The notes under the pieces are model-generated. The model was given only the letters and a program-made list of their open reading frames with translations, had not been told where the DNA came from and made no database searches. DNA of 64,000 nt from Emydura subglobosa (taxonomy: Eukaryota > Chordata > Testudines > Chelidae): the NCBI GenBank assembly GCA_007922225.1, contig ML680053.1:19454694-19518693 (forward strand), read 5' to 3'. How positions within the stretch are numbered: position 1 is the stretch's first letter; the number at the start of each line of letters is the position of its first letter. Of this stretch, positions 46,231-57,926 are shown in pieces. The translations under genes and the position numbers were made by a program.

Positions 46231-46334
46231 GATCTGCCCTCAAATTAAGAAAGTCCACAGACAATGGATCAGCCACTGGCAAAAGAATAGATGGTGCAGC
46301 CAGTGCAGGTGCACAGAGCCCATGCAGCCTAGAT

Positions 46335-46430
46335 CAGGGTTTTGCAACTTGTGGGTTGTGACCCAAAGTGGATCACCAGAATGCATCAAAGGGTTGTGGG
46401 GCTGGCTGGGCTCAGCTCCCCACTCTGGCT
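46335..46430. mobile_element. hAT-like terminus fragment
   Basis: 'cagggttttgcaacttgtgg' and 'gttgtgacccaaagtggatc' resemble the left end of hAT-type elements ('caggggttctcaaac', 'gggtcgtgaccc'). The matching right end was not found. Confidence 0.4.
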
Positions 46431-47469
46431 GTCATGACCTGGTGCGCGAGGTCACAGAACCGGTCAGGTTTGGCCCAGCTAGCCCTCCACTAAGTTGAAC
46501 GGGCGGGCTAGTCAGGCCCAACTTGAGTGAGTGGCATTGTGATCCCATGTGCCAGGTTCTAAGGCCATTCACGCAAACTTGGGCCAGGCCAAACCTTAGC
46601 GGCACTGGGACTCCAGAGCTGAGGAAACCCAGCCAGCCCCATAAGACAAGAGCCAGGAGAGAGTGGTTGATGTCACATCCTCCAGTAAGCACCGGCCTAA
46701 CCATGTACCCCGCAGCTGAGCAGTACCTTGTCTTCCATAATCTTAGTGCTGATCTCCAGTCCCCCCAGAATAGGGCCCTGATGTATTTCCCCACAGCTGG
46801 GCAACTCCCTCTCTGTCATATCTCCCATCCTAAACCCAAGCCCATCGGATCTTTCCCCACTGCATCCCCAGCCCCTTCTGCCCTCAACTGCTTCCCCCAA
46901 CTCTACACTTTACCCCAAGATCCCAAATGCCCCATCCTTTTACGCTCTCTCCCCCCCGCATTGGCTATGTGTGTGGTGCTGCCTATTTTATGGTGAACTA
47001 TTGGTACACTGTCCCTCTCCTGGACCCCTCTTCCTCAACAGCACCCACATCCCTTTCCCCCTCAATTCCCTTCCCTGTCCCCCACGAATGTCCAGCTCCT
47101 TCCTTGCTACATCCCTGGGATCCCCCCTTATTCCCTGTGGACCATGAGGGCAGGCTGTGTGTTTTTGGGGGGTGGCTTGGCACCCCTTCCCCCTAGTGGC
47201 TGGGGGGCGGGGTGTTCTCCAGTTGTTCACATCTAGCTGGAGCATCTTCAATCTTAGCTCTGTGCCCCACCCCCACCCTCAGGCATTGAAATTTGAAGCA
47301 GGGGGCTGACAATAAAAATCTGCACTGGCGCCCATCTTTCTGTTCCTCTGCAACTGTGTTCGCTGGGACTCATCACTGCCTGTGGACACCGAAACACTTG
47401 ACCATAGTGTCCAATCATTCTTGAGTGCCACACTTTGTTTATGTAACTCTCTGCGGTTAAGTGCTAAGA
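46431..47469. other. GC-rich insert splitting the L2-like LINE
   Basis: Pyrimidine-rich DNA with long chance frames, the longest 157 codons (46523-46996, plus). The frame is rich in P, S and L, has no domain, and is interpreted as composition-driven. It lies between two parts of one LINE and may be the interior of the hAT-like element whose left end is at 46335. Confidence 0.4.
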
Positions 47470-47880
47470 TGCCAAGCTTAAAAAAAAAACCCCAAAAAGC
47501 TGAAATTTGTTCAGTATGGAGCAGCCCATCCCATGAGCAACACAAGCCTCTGAGAACACATCTCCATAGGTCCCACACTCTTCAGTGACTCTCCATGGAA
47601 TACCAACTCAAATTCAAGGTAACGACTGTCCCTCTTCAGAGTCCTCCATGGGACTGGCCCAAGTTACCCAAGATACCTCTTGACTCCACATAATCATGAC
47701 TTCTTATAACAGGAGCATTCACTTGGAACAATGAAGCTGTCATTCGGGACAGTCTGGTTGGAAGCATGGGCTAGCCACTTGACTATATACCCAAGCTCCC
47801 AGACAGCCTTGTGCAGCCTATGCTGCCATGGCTTCACTGCTCTTGTCTTTCGAGCTCGTTAGTTCAGGCGTGTCTGCAAG
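47470..47880 (+). pseudogene. L2-like LINE C-terminal remnant
   Basis: The plus strand reads KKLKFVQYGAAHPMS, matching the LINE pattern 'LQ.IQNAAARLL'. It then reads REHISIGPTLFSDSPWN.N, matching 'RDHITPVL.SLHWLPVEYRI.FK', then LFRVLHGTGPSYPRYLL. This order is the C-terminal domain of L2-clade ORF2 proteins. Stops and shifts are present. It continues the RT remnant at 45655-46230, with GC-rich DNA inserted between. Confidence 0.6.
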
Positions 47881-48780
47881 TGCTGCAGTCACACCTCTAA
47901 TTACAATGCAGACATACACTGTGATATCTACCCGCTCTCAGGGTAAGTGGTATAACTGCGAATGCTAGCAGCCCAACAGGAAGTGGCAGTGGTGGAAAGG
48001 TAACAATGAAGAGCAACAGGTCATTGAGCGAAAGAGACGAGGAGAATGTAAAGATGTAGTTCGGTGGGTGGGTGGGTGGGTGTGTGGGGCTAAAAAAGAA
48101 GGTGATACTGAGTACATGGATACTGAAGGATTGGAGGGCATTAGTAATGTGTTAGTTGTAAAACAGCTCAGAGCTCTGTAAGGCTAGAAATGATTTAACT
48201 GGGACTCCATCTCTTTGTGTGTGTCTGTGAAGGAATAGTTTCATATAGTAAATATAGCCCTGGAATACCAAAGAAATCTGAAATCTTCAAGCACATAAAC
48301 CAAAAGCAGTAAAAATTTTGCTGGCCAAGCAAATTTTTATATATAATTACTATAGAATATTACAAGTTTCATAGCTGAATCCACAGATTTTAGGATGGAA
48401 ACCAAAGAAATGTGCGTCTGTGCAGAACTCACTCACTACCATGAATGGCATTAAAAATATCTACAAAAATATTGGTTAACGAAGTCAGCTAAAAACATGT
48501 TATTGCAGATATTTTAGTTATATGATGTGCCTTGATTATTTTAGTTATACGATGTGCCTTGATTATATTATTCCAATCTTTTTATTTTCTATGGTAAAAC
48601 AAATAAGAACATGCTATTAAAAAAAGAATAATTATTTGGTGTGTTAATCTTTCTTTTGAATATTCTTCCAAATCACTGGTTACTGCTGTACTGGTGTACT
48701 GAAATCACCATTTTCTTTGTTGCAAATGCTCTGGGAAGATGTGAATACATATTACAAGAGCTGCATGATATTGTGATAAG
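47881..48780. other. Unassigned DNA with a short tandem duplication
   Basis: A (GGTG)n-type run at about 48063-48082. A 27-bp direct duplication (48511-48537 and 48538-48564, one difference) is present. No gene recognised. Confidence 0.45.
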
Positions 48781-48788
48781 CACTATAG

Positions 48789-48986
48789 CAGTGGTTCCCA
48801 ACCTGTGGTCCACAGACCCCCAGTGATCTGCAAGGCTACTATGTGGGGGTCCACAGAAAAGAAAAATAATAACATCCTCACCAAGGAAATGTACAATTTG
48901 AAATAAAACTAGTAGCATATGGTGGTCTGTGAAATGTTTGGAGGTTGAAAAGGAGTCTGCACACTTGAAAAGATTGGGAACTGTTG
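48789..48986. mobile_element. hAT-type non-autonomous transposon
   Basis: 198 bp. The left end CAGTGGTTCCCAACCT is inverted at the right as CAACAGTTCCCAATCT. The flanks carry a perfect 8-bp direct repeat CACTATAG (48781-48788 and 48987-48994). An 8-bp duplication plus a CA(G)...TTCCCAA terminus is diagnostic of the hAT superfamily. Non-coding. Confidence 0.9.
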
Positions 48987-48994
48987 CACTATAG

Positions 48995-50063
48995 AAATGC
49001 CTACAAATAAATGTAAAAGCAACAGGTGTCTTATTGCAGTACTTATTTCTATACTTATTGCAGAAGGTATTTATGTGACAGTTAGAGAAATGTTTTCTTC
49101 TTACTGTTAACCACTACAGACACATATAAATTCATAGGATTTGTAACTTATAGTATATGTCAAGAATAATATATCCCTATGTAATAAAGTATGATCAGAA
49201 TTTTTCAGACATTCTTTACCTCTATAATGAGAATGAAACACTTTAGTTTTAGAATCGCATTATGCATGCAACAGTTCTTTTTATGAAAGAAACATCTCAA
49301 AGAATTGATAATAGTTCATAGTATATCACACTATACAAAAACATTCAACCATGTTTAGAAACAGTTCTACTTCCATATAACATTTTTCTATATTTCTCTC
49401 CTCCTAGGTTTTTTGATGGAGGACACAGTTTGCTCTCTCTTCATTTAATATCAGTCTTCTGCTAGTGACATCATACTTAGTTTCTGTTGAAATTATTATG
49501 AACAGATGAGGTGCAAATATCAGAGACTCATGCAATAACATGAAAGATGACCATAAGAATCTTGACATAAAAACAAAACTTTCTAGAAAGAGTTTTACTT
49601 GAAACAACAACTCTTTCAACTGATTTTTAAATGCAATCCATTTGAACGATAGATTGGAGTTTGTCCTCGCTTATACAAGCTTGACATTAGAGTAACACTG
49701 ACTTCAGTGGAGTCCGGTATAAGAGGGAGCAAGAACACAGCCCCATATCTTATAATTAAATTTGAATTGCCTAATAGAGAGGTTCTCCTTCTAATGAGGA
49801 CTGGAAACCATTCTGAGTTGTCATCTTTAATTAGCAATCCTTTCAATCTTTTCACTTTGAAAATCCTCTAGTTTTGTTTTGATGGTTACCATGAATAATC
49901 AATTTGCTTACACCAATGCTTTAAGATTCTGGCTTTGTTTTGGGATGCTCAATCTTCACCTCCCAATGCCTTACACTGTCACACACCCTTCTCATATAAA
50001 CAGTAGTTTTCACAGGCTGTTTCTCTGAACACTCAAAATTGCTGTGAAACCCTTCATCACATA
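48995..50063. other. AT-rich unassigned DNA
   Basis: Nothing recognised. Short frames (49404-49619 and 49616-49855, minus) lack domains. Confidence 0.4.
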
Positions 50064-50163
50064 GGTCAAAATTTCAAAAGTAGGCGCCTATAAGTGCCTA
50101 TTTTTAGGCATAAATATGTACTTAGGATCATAATTATAGGCTCCTATTTTGGGAAATTTTGGC
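50064..50163. mobile_element. Compact palindromic repeat of the 45264 family
   Basis: 100 bp. 'ggtcaaaatttcaaaagtag' with 'gcgcctataagtgcctattt' is mirrored by 'aggctcctattttgggaaat' and 'tttggc', giving one imperfect hairpin with little loop. Confidence 0.7.
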
Positions 50164-50404
50164 TATCCTGAGCAAGATCTTCATTTTTAAGAAACATATA
50201 GATTAAAATTGTCAAATCAATCTGCTGAATACCTAGCCCAGTTCTGCTCCTTTTAGCATGCTGCCATTGTATTAATAAAAATATGAATGTATGCAGAAAA
50301 TTGTCTTTAAATGCAAAGAAATTGTAGAGTTCATCATCCAACCAAACATGAGTCACTGCAATATTTATCTTTTTCTGAATGTAGTGATTTTCATTCCCAC
50401 TAGC

Positions 50405-50505
50405 AAAGCATTTTGCAAAGAAGGGTATGTGTCACTATCTCTGTTTGACAGGAGTGAAAGCTGAGGCTTAGAGGTAAAGGGATTTGCCCAGTCACTAGAG
50501 CTTCA
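50405..50505 (-). mobile_element. MIR/CORE-SINE-like fragment
   Basis: 'cactatctctgtttgacagg', 'aaagctgaggcttagaggta' and 'aagggatttgcccagtcact' follow the order of a MIR-type SINE read in reverse. Confidence 0.55.
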
Positions 50506-51823
50506 GTCTATCCTTTAAGAGTAACAAAGTCCCATGATAACCTTTTCAGGAATAGCTTTGATGATAACTGAATATGTGTATAGCATGTGTCCAACCCTTT
50601 TCTCACATACTTATCACAGTCTTTTCACATTTATGAAGAGATTACTCAGATCTTATTCCTCCTTTACTCAGACATACATCCACTAAAGATAGCAGAAGTT
50701 TGGTTGAGTAAGCATTGGATGAAAAGGAAGGATCTAGTTCTGCTACCCTGATTCCTGCTTATAGCACTTGTGTATCTGTTACATTCAGAGGGGTTCCTCA
50801 AATGAGTAAAAAGTACTTGCTAAGCATGATTAAGGGTTGCAAATTAAGGCCCTAAATACGGACTTCAGGATTTGACTCCAAATCATCAACCTTACAATTC
50901 TTACCCATGCAACAAACCCTCAAAACCTCCATCTCAATAGGGGCTGGGTAAAGTCACTTAAGTAAAGAGCGCAGAATTCAGCCATAAGACAGCGAAGACT
51001 GTTACAATGCTACATTTTGTACAATGTAGAAAGAATATTTCATTGTAATTAGGTTAATTTTAAAGCTCAAATGAGCAGTCATGTTCTTAGATTATTTTAC
51101 CCAAGGGCCATCTTTTAAATTCCCTTGAGTCAAAATATAATGAAGTTTTTACTAATTAGCATGCATTATTTTCTGTATTCATGTTTTATATAGATACTTA
51201 TTTCATCCCACTGGTGATCAGTCTGATATGCACTGTTCAGATACTGGCCAATTTGATTCTTTTCCAGAGCTAAATACCTCATTTAATTTAAGGAGCTAAG
51301 AAAATACCAACAACAGCTGTAAGGCAAAGGATTACCTGAAACACTGGACCCAGTTTAGTGAAAATTAATACTTCCCTCCCTCCATTTCTAAGACAACTGT
51401 CATTCAGGAACTGATTCTTTATAGTGTTGCCTGATTATTATTGTAGAACAGCCAGCAAGGTCTCCAGAGTTATGAAACCATATGCTTTTTTCAAGAAACA
51501 GATCTAAGAGCTTTATTAAGGCTTCATTTTCTATAGAGAAAAACATTGAAAAAGGATCTTGATTTTATTTTTCTGTGCAGTACAACCTTCTCTTGAACAG
51601 GATGTGTATACATTGACGTTATCTTAATTCCCTTAATAAATATTTTAGAAAACAGTACAGCATTTTCACAGATCAAAGTGTTTGTTAGGATATAATGTTA
51701 AATGCATTAAAGGTAAACTGTAAAGCTTTTGTAAGTAGATTTTTTTTAATGATGTAAAGAAAGCAAGAGGCAGTAAAAAAAAAAAAGCAAACTAATGATC
51801 CAAGATACATTTTTAAGAGTGCC
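50506..51823. other. AT-rich unassigned DNA
   Basis: Nothing recognised. Confidence 0.4.
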
Positions 51824-51826
51824 TAA

Positions 51827-52118
51827 GGGTATGTCTATCCTAAAAATGCTACCGTGGCACAGTGACACCACTGTAGATGCGTCAGTATAGTCCTGTAGTA
51901 TAAACACTTACTACAGTGTCAGGAGGAGTTCTTCCAACATTGTAGTAAATCCATGTCTCCAAGAAGCAGAAGCTAGGTTAACAGAAGAATTCTTTCATCA
52001 ACCCAGCAGCGTGTACAGCAGGGCTTAGGTTGTGTTATCTACATCTCTCAGGGGAGTGAATTTGTCACACCCGAGTGACATCCTAGGCTGACCTAACATT
52101 GTAATGTAGAGCAGCTCT
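51827..52118. mobile_element. MITE-like element with GGGTATGTCTA terminus
   Basis: Preceded by TAA (51824-51826). The left end is GGGTATGTCTATCC. The interior has paired inverted blocks ('tagtataaacacttactaca', 'aggttaacagaagaattctt', 'ctcaggggagtgaatttgtc ... acacccgagtgac'). The right end ('cattgtaatgtagagcag') is decayed. It belongs with the 1062, 7439 and 35141 elements. Confidence 0.6.
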
Positions 52119-52144
52119 TGGTGACTCAGGCATAGAAGCTGTGT

Positions 52145-52577
52145 GAAAATTTTCAACTAAAACATTTTTGGCAAAAAATGAAGATTTGGCGACACTGAAA
52201 GATTTCATCAATTTGTGTTGGTTTTGTCCAGTTATTCATAGGGGAGGAGAGAGGGAGGAACCAAATTCCAAAATAAGCCAAAACATTTCATTTCAACATA
52301 TGCAAAATAAAACATTTTAATTTGTTTCGGTTTGGAACAATTTTCCATTTGGAAACTTTGTTCTCTTTTACCTTAAAATGCAAAAATGTTTTAAAAATGC
52401 TCAAACAAAATTCTTCAGGGCAAATGAAACATTTTGTTTGACCCAAAATTCATTTTTTTGACTTTTCAATTCACCAAAAATGTCAAAATATTTCACTTTT
52501 GGTTTGACTCAGATTTTTTTCCTGATTGTTCAGAATTGCCAGCAAATGAAAAAAAATCCATTATTCATATAGCTCTA
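52145..52577. repeat. AT-rich repeat, family of 15851-16165
   Basis: 'gaaaattttcaactaaaaca' to 'tatagctctattc', dominated by 'aaacattt' and 'aaaatg' words in both directions, like the 15.9 kb copy but longer and more decayed. Confidence 0.45.
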
Positions 52578-52879
52578 TTCAGGAGTCAAAATTCAATTTT
52601 CAAAGTCACTTGGGAACTCTTGAAAATTTTGCTCCTGATCCTGCAATCAAAGCCGCCCAACTTCACCCAAACAAATCCAGTTACAAGACTGAGTCCTGAG
52701 TCTCAGTAGCTTATGTAAAATGATTTTGGTGGCCTCCACCAGGTCCCCGTGGACAAATGTCAATTTAACAGAAACCAATACCACAACTGAGATTTAGCAG
52801 TGCGATTGTTGGCAATCTCTGCAGAGAAGCTATGTAGGAAGACTCCTGACATTGCTGATATTTCATTTTGGCTTATTAA

Positions 52880-54487
52880 TGCCATATTGATTCCCTTTCT
52901 TCATGAGTTTTTCCCACCCTTTTGAGAGTTTGGTGGGAAAACGATTATATAGATTGGCTGGCAACAGGAGACTATTTAGAATTGAGACAGATTGAGACTG
53001 TCCGCCCTCAAAGAAGCGTAGCAGCTAGATCGTCTGGAGCTGAGAGAATAGTGACAGCCATGCCTGTCTCATTGGTTAGCAATCTAAGGAAAAGAAAAAT
53101 AGATTTACTTACCGTTCCTGCTGTCTTCGTCATTCCTCCATCCTGTTGTTTCTGATTCCTCCACATGCTCCACTGATCCTCACCTGGTCTCCTCTGCTGT
53201 TCAGTGTTCTACACTCTGTGGGGTGAAGGAAATGGTGACATACAGAGACTTTTTCCTTACAGCCTAGGTTTTATGTTTTGGTGGGGGACCTGGGATTTAT
53301 ACCTTTTAATTTCTTAACCCCCAGGCGACTGTTTCCTTTGTTAGTCTTTCCCAATAATTTTACCTATTTGATCATCTTGTGGTAATTCGTTATTAAAAAT
53401 ATGGCTGACTGGTGATCAGATCCAGTAGAGGTCTGGGCCTGTAAGAGAATTCAAGGTGAATTCCAGAATATTTTAACCGTGATTAGAACACCCTTCTCTT
53501 TAGTCTGGTTAACAGTTGAGGATTGAATATGCACAAATACTGAGTCATACTCTCATCCTTAGGCTGAGGCGCAATGGAGTGAAGAATCAAACACTATCAC
53601 TGAGTACTTTGTTTTTTGTGTCTAAGTGGTAAACTTAAGTTTCCAGGGCATTAAACACAAGCATGCATTTTAAAAAGGAAATGGTTTAAGCAATGGTTAT
53701 TCTTTATTTTAATTTTTCTTAAATTTTGTGTTGGGGGACAGTATTATCACTTTACTCACCGTGACACACTGCATGCATGTTGGCTTTACTGTGATTAGAT
53801 CATTTTGATCATTGATTTTTCTATTGGAAAAATCTCGCATAGTTTGGATTTCACTCAAATTAAAGAAATAGGAGATGAATGTGTATCTAGGTTTACTCTG
53901 GATTTACCCTGGAATTCTCATGGAAGAATTTGAACAGAATTTTACACCTGGACTGCATATTGGACTATAATCTTTTAGATTGATTCCAGAAAAACCTTTA
54001 CAAATCGGCAGCCTCACCATCTCCGTTATGAAATTCACTTAAAGACTTTCCACATACCTGTATGTATATTGATCTACTAACCACTGCAACTCTCTTCTTT
54101 CTTTTTCTTACTAATCATTTAGTCTTTTAGTTACTAAAGGATTGGCATCGGCATGATTATTGGGTAAGATCTGAAATTCATATTGACCGGGGTATCAGTC
54201 TCCAGTCCTTTCAGACTGATGGATCTAGAGTGAATCAGGTTTTCAATCAACCCTCACTATATTAAGCTTGGCTGTCTAGATGGAATCAAGGGCTGGGATG
54301 CTTAGAGGGAACTATATTTTGGCTTCTTGGTAACCAATATGGAATTACAGAAGCTGTTTTCTTACTGGCTTGGTGAATCTAATTATAGAATAACCCACCA
54401 GTTTTTGGGTGTGTCTGCCCTATTCCTTGCAGTTTGCCCTAAGTACACATTCTCAGTGTAGCCCCTCCAGGCACCATGGTCACAACA
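52880..54487 (+). mobile_element. Long ERV-type solo LTR, related to 4428-5481
   Basis: From TGCCATATTG to GGTCACAACA, flanked by TTAA on both sides (52876-52879 and 54488-54491). The segment near 54125-54180 ('ttactaaaggattggcatcg', 'ttgggtaagatctgaaattc', 'atattgac') matches the R-U5 segment of the LTR at 5102-5170. 'ggcttcttggtaaccaatat' (54330) matches 'ggcttcttgatatccagtgt' (5317). The 4-bp flank is short and AT-rich, so the left boundary is less certain than the right. No viral genes inside. Confidence 0.6.
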
Positions 54488-54491
54488 TTAA

Positions 54492-55079
54492 AGATAATTT
54501 ATATTATCTTTTAAATTAGTGGCTTGACTCATAAATTCTGGGCTCTCATAGAAGTGGCAGAGGCAGAGATACTTGGCAAAGTCACTATATTTGTAGACAA
54601 AGTCTACATTTTTGCTAATTTTTATCAATTCTTTCATCATCGATCTAGAATTGATGCAACTCCACTGGTGCTAGTAATGGTGGCAATCTTATTGTAGAGC
54701 AGGCTTTGGAGTCTTCACCATTGTGTCTTCTAACCTTTTTCAGAGCAGGCGTAGATGACACTTTCCTGTGGGGATATTAAACATATCTGTATACCAAATA
54801 CTTAATTAATTCTGGGTTGTAGCACAAAGATTACCGTTAATAGGATATGTGATTAATTCATGCCAAGTCCAGGAGAAGGTGCAGTGTTTTGTAAAGACAC
54901 TGTAGAGTGGATGAGTTGATCTAGGCTTTGTTGTAATTTGTGTATAATTGTGTGTAATTTTAGAGGCCCCAGCTGCACTGTGCTATGTTTCATACACACA
55001 CAACAAAAAGATGGTCCTTGACCCAAAGAGTTACAACCTATGTGTGAAGGTGAAATATAAATAATCCTTTGCTCTGATA
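54492..55079. other. AT-rich unassigned DNA
   Basis: Nothing recognised. Confidence 0.4.
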
Positions 55080-55190
55080 CAGCATTTATATAGGAGATAA
55101 ACACCATTACCGCTATTTTACAGATGGAGAAACTGAAGAACAGAGAGGTGAAGGGACTTGCCCAAGTTCATACGTCACTGGCAATCCCTC
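55080..55190 (-). mobile_element. MIR/CORE-SINE-like fragment
   Basis: 'attaccgctattttacagat', 'ggagaaactgaagaacagag' and 'aggtgaagggacttgcccaa' give a clear MIR-type core in reverse orientation. Confidence 0.7.
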
Positions 55191-55670
55191 AATTCGAGGA
55201 TGATCTCTACCACGGATTTACATAAGGGTCCTGAGATGACTTAGGAGTCCTATCCTGGAACCATAGATCCGCCTGTGATTTCCCACCAGGTCAGTTGCCT
55301 GCCGGAAAAAAATCTTTCTTTTTCCTTCCTTCTCTCTCTCTTTTTCAGCTTTGAGGGCAAGACACTTCTCTTCGAAGCACGTCACTGGCTGATGGAGGAT
55401 ATGTGCTATTGAGGTTGACTGGTGGCTTGCTCTCCCCAGCTTATGATGTCCACATCAGTTTTCTTAAAATATGCTTTCAGTGTATCTTCGAAGCGTTTCC
55501 TCTGACACCACAAGATCTCTGACCATAGGTAAGCCGAGAGTAGAGAGCTTGTTTTGGGAGGCAGAAATCTGGCATCTGCACACAATGTCCAGCCCACTGC
55601 TACAATGGTTCCACATTGGGAAGGTAAGAATGAGGAGATGTTTGACTAATGGTCTCACTAGCTGTGAACA
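55190..55670 (-). pseudogene. Non-LTR retrotransposon C-terminus with zinc-finger-like end
   Basis: The minus strand reads, across two frames, CSSGLDIVCRCQISAS (compare the LINE pattern 'RWAGHV.RMPD.RLPK'), then QRKRFEDTLKAYFKKTDVDIISWGEQA (pattern 'KRFKDTLKASLK...ID..SWE..A'). Toward 55210 it reads ADLWFQDRTPKSSQDPYVNPW, a decayed 'CGR.C.SRIGLLSHLRTH' finger. The order is that of the ORF2 C-terminus in a LINE lineage found in reptiles and fish. The exact clade is uncertain. The RT domain is absent and two frames are needed, so it is a truncated fossil. Confidence 0.6.
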
Positions 55671-56384
55671 TGGAAGCTGAAGGCATTGAGGTTATGGATC
55701 AGGATGCAAAACTTTCAGGAGAGGAAGACAGAAATACAAGTGCCAAATCAGAAAGAAAGATGGGAGGAGCTGGTGAAGGTAGATGATCGATGAAAAGTTC
55801 TATGTAAGTGCCATGCAGGGGTACTAATCTCACTACAGCTGAAGAGCCGGCGTGGCTGGATCCAATACATTTGTGGTGCCCTGTCTCAAAGGCCCATGAT
55901 CCAGCATGTAAACTACAGCAAACTCCTATGACATGGCAAGAGGGACCCAAAAGTGGTGTTTAGTCTTATAGGGAATGAGGAGACTAATAGATAACATGTC
56001 CAAAACTGGTATTCATGGAAAAAATCCAGGGAGGCTGTGGTAGAAATTTCCTGTGAAAAAGGACAATGAATGCATAATATGCACCAGCCAGGGGTGCAAT
56101 AGATGGAAATATGTCAAGGTTGATGCCCACAACACTCTTATTCAGCATTCAACACTAAACCACAAGCAGTGATCATCACGCAATAGGTAGAAACCAATTA
56201 TCTTGATGTTCCTTATAAATGCAAGTTAGACAGCACTGGTGCTGGTAGCAACGTCACTGATATTGGAGAATGTTGCTGTTTACAAACTTGTAATTCAGAA
56301 ATATTGTTTCTTTGTCCTATATACCTTTTTACCAATGTCTGCCATTTCTGGACTCTATCACATCTCTCTGTCTCAGCAATATGA
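55671..56384. other. Unassigned DNA
   Basis: Possibly more of the LINE or its flank; nothing specific recognised. Confidence 0.35.
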
Positions 56385-57044
56385 GACAGAGGCGACCAGC
56401 TTGGCTTAACAAAGAAGTCTTTGGTGAGCTTAAACACAAAAAGGAAGCTTAAAAAGAAATGGAAGCTTGGACAGATGACTAGGGAGGAACATAAAAATAC
56501 TGCTTGAGCATGCAGGAGTAAAAATCAGGAAAGCCAAAGCACAATTGGAATTGCAGCTAGCAAGGGATGTGATGGATAACAAGAAGGGTTTCTACAGGTA
56601 TGTTAGCAACAAAAAGAAGGTCAAGAAATGTGGGGGCCTCTTATAGAATAGGGGAAGCAACCTAGTGATAGATGATGTGGAAAAAATGGAGAACTCAATG
56701 CTTTTTTTGCTCTGTCCTCACAGACAAGGTCAGCTCCCAGACTACTACACTAGGCAGCACAGAATGGGGAGGAGGTGAGCAACCTTCAGTGTACTGAAAG
56801 AACAGTTTCAGGACTATTTAGAAAGGCTGGACATGCACAAGTCCATTGAGCTGGATGCAGTGCATCCAAGGGTGCTGATGTGATTACAGAGCCATTGGCC
56901 ATAATCTTTGAAAACTCATGGCAATTGTAGGAGATCCCAGATGATTGGAAAAAGGCAAATATAGTGCCCATGTTCAAAAAAGGGAAGGAGAAGGATCCCG
57001 GGAACTACAGACCGGTTAGCCTTACCTGAATCCCTGAATAAATC

Positions 57045-57359
57045 ATGGAGCAGGTCCTCAAGGAATCCATTGTGAAGCACTTGGAAGAGAGGAAGGTGTT
57101 CAGGAACAGTCAGCATGGATTCACCCAGGGCAAGTCATGCCTGACCAACCTGATTGCCTACTATGATGAGATGACTGGCTCTGTAGATGTGGGGAAAGCA
57201 GTGGACGTGATATACCTTGACTTTAGCAAAGCATTTGATACAGTCTTCCACAGTATTCTTATCAGCAAGTTAAATATATATGGGTTGGACTATATGATGG
57301 ATAGAAAGCTGGCTAGATCGTTGGGCTCAAAGGGAAGTGATCAATGGCTTGATGTCTAG
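57045..57359 (+). pseudogene. CR1 reverse transcriptase fragment
   Basis: A 104-residue open piece of CR1 RT. It shows HLEERKVFRNSQHGFTQGKS (about 12-31), CLTNLIAYYDEMT, and motif A DVIYLDFSKAFDTV (about 57-70) with the first catalytic aspartate intact. Directly downstream, in another frame, motif B is readable as [17 protein letters not shown], with glycine lost from the usual QGS, and then motif C decayed to KNADN in place of FADD. Upstream parts (about 56395-57000) are interrupted by several stops. Inactive. Confidence 0.8.
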
Positions 57360-57626
57360 TTGGCAGCCGGGAACAAGCGGAGTGCCCCAGGAGTCAGTAT
57401 TGGAGCCAGTTTTCTTCAACATCTTCATTAATAATCTGGAGGATGGGGTGGACTGCATTCTCAGCAAGAATGCAGATAATACTAACTGGGAGGAATAGTA
57501 GATACGCTGGAGGGTAGGAACAGGATACAGAGTGACCTAGACAAATTGGAGGATTGGGCCAAAAAAAATCTGATGACATTCAACAAGCACAAGTGCAGAG
57601 TCCTGTACGTAGGATAGACAAAAGCC

Positions 57627-57926
57627 ATGCACTGCTACAGACTGGGGACCGACTGGCTAGGCAGCAGTTCTGCAGAAAAGGACCTGGGAGTTACAGTGGA
57701 CAAGAAGCTGGATATGAGTCAACAGTGTACCTTTATTGCCAAGAAGGCTAACGGCATATTGGGCTGCATTAGTAGGATCATTGTCAGCAGATCGAGGGAA
57801 GTGATTATTCCCCTATATTCAGCATTGGGAAGGCCACATTTGAGTATTGTGTCCAGTTTTGGGCCTACCACTACAGAAAGGATGTGGACAAATTGGAGAG
57901 AGTTCAGAGTAGGGCAACAAAAATGA
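57627..57926 (+). pseudogene. CR1 ORF2 C-terminal fragment
   Basis: Reads SSAEKDLGVTVDKKLDMSQQ, then AKKANGILGCISR and SRSREVIIPLYSALGRPHLS, the standard CR1 C-terminal order following the RT. It leads into the 27-bp tandem duplication and the 3' UTR. Confidence 0.8.

Noticed and set aside
46523..46996. 157-codon open frame, plus strand
   Set aside because: GC-rich, P/S/L-rich translation with no domain; it lies inside DNA that interrupts a LINE, so it is explained by composition.
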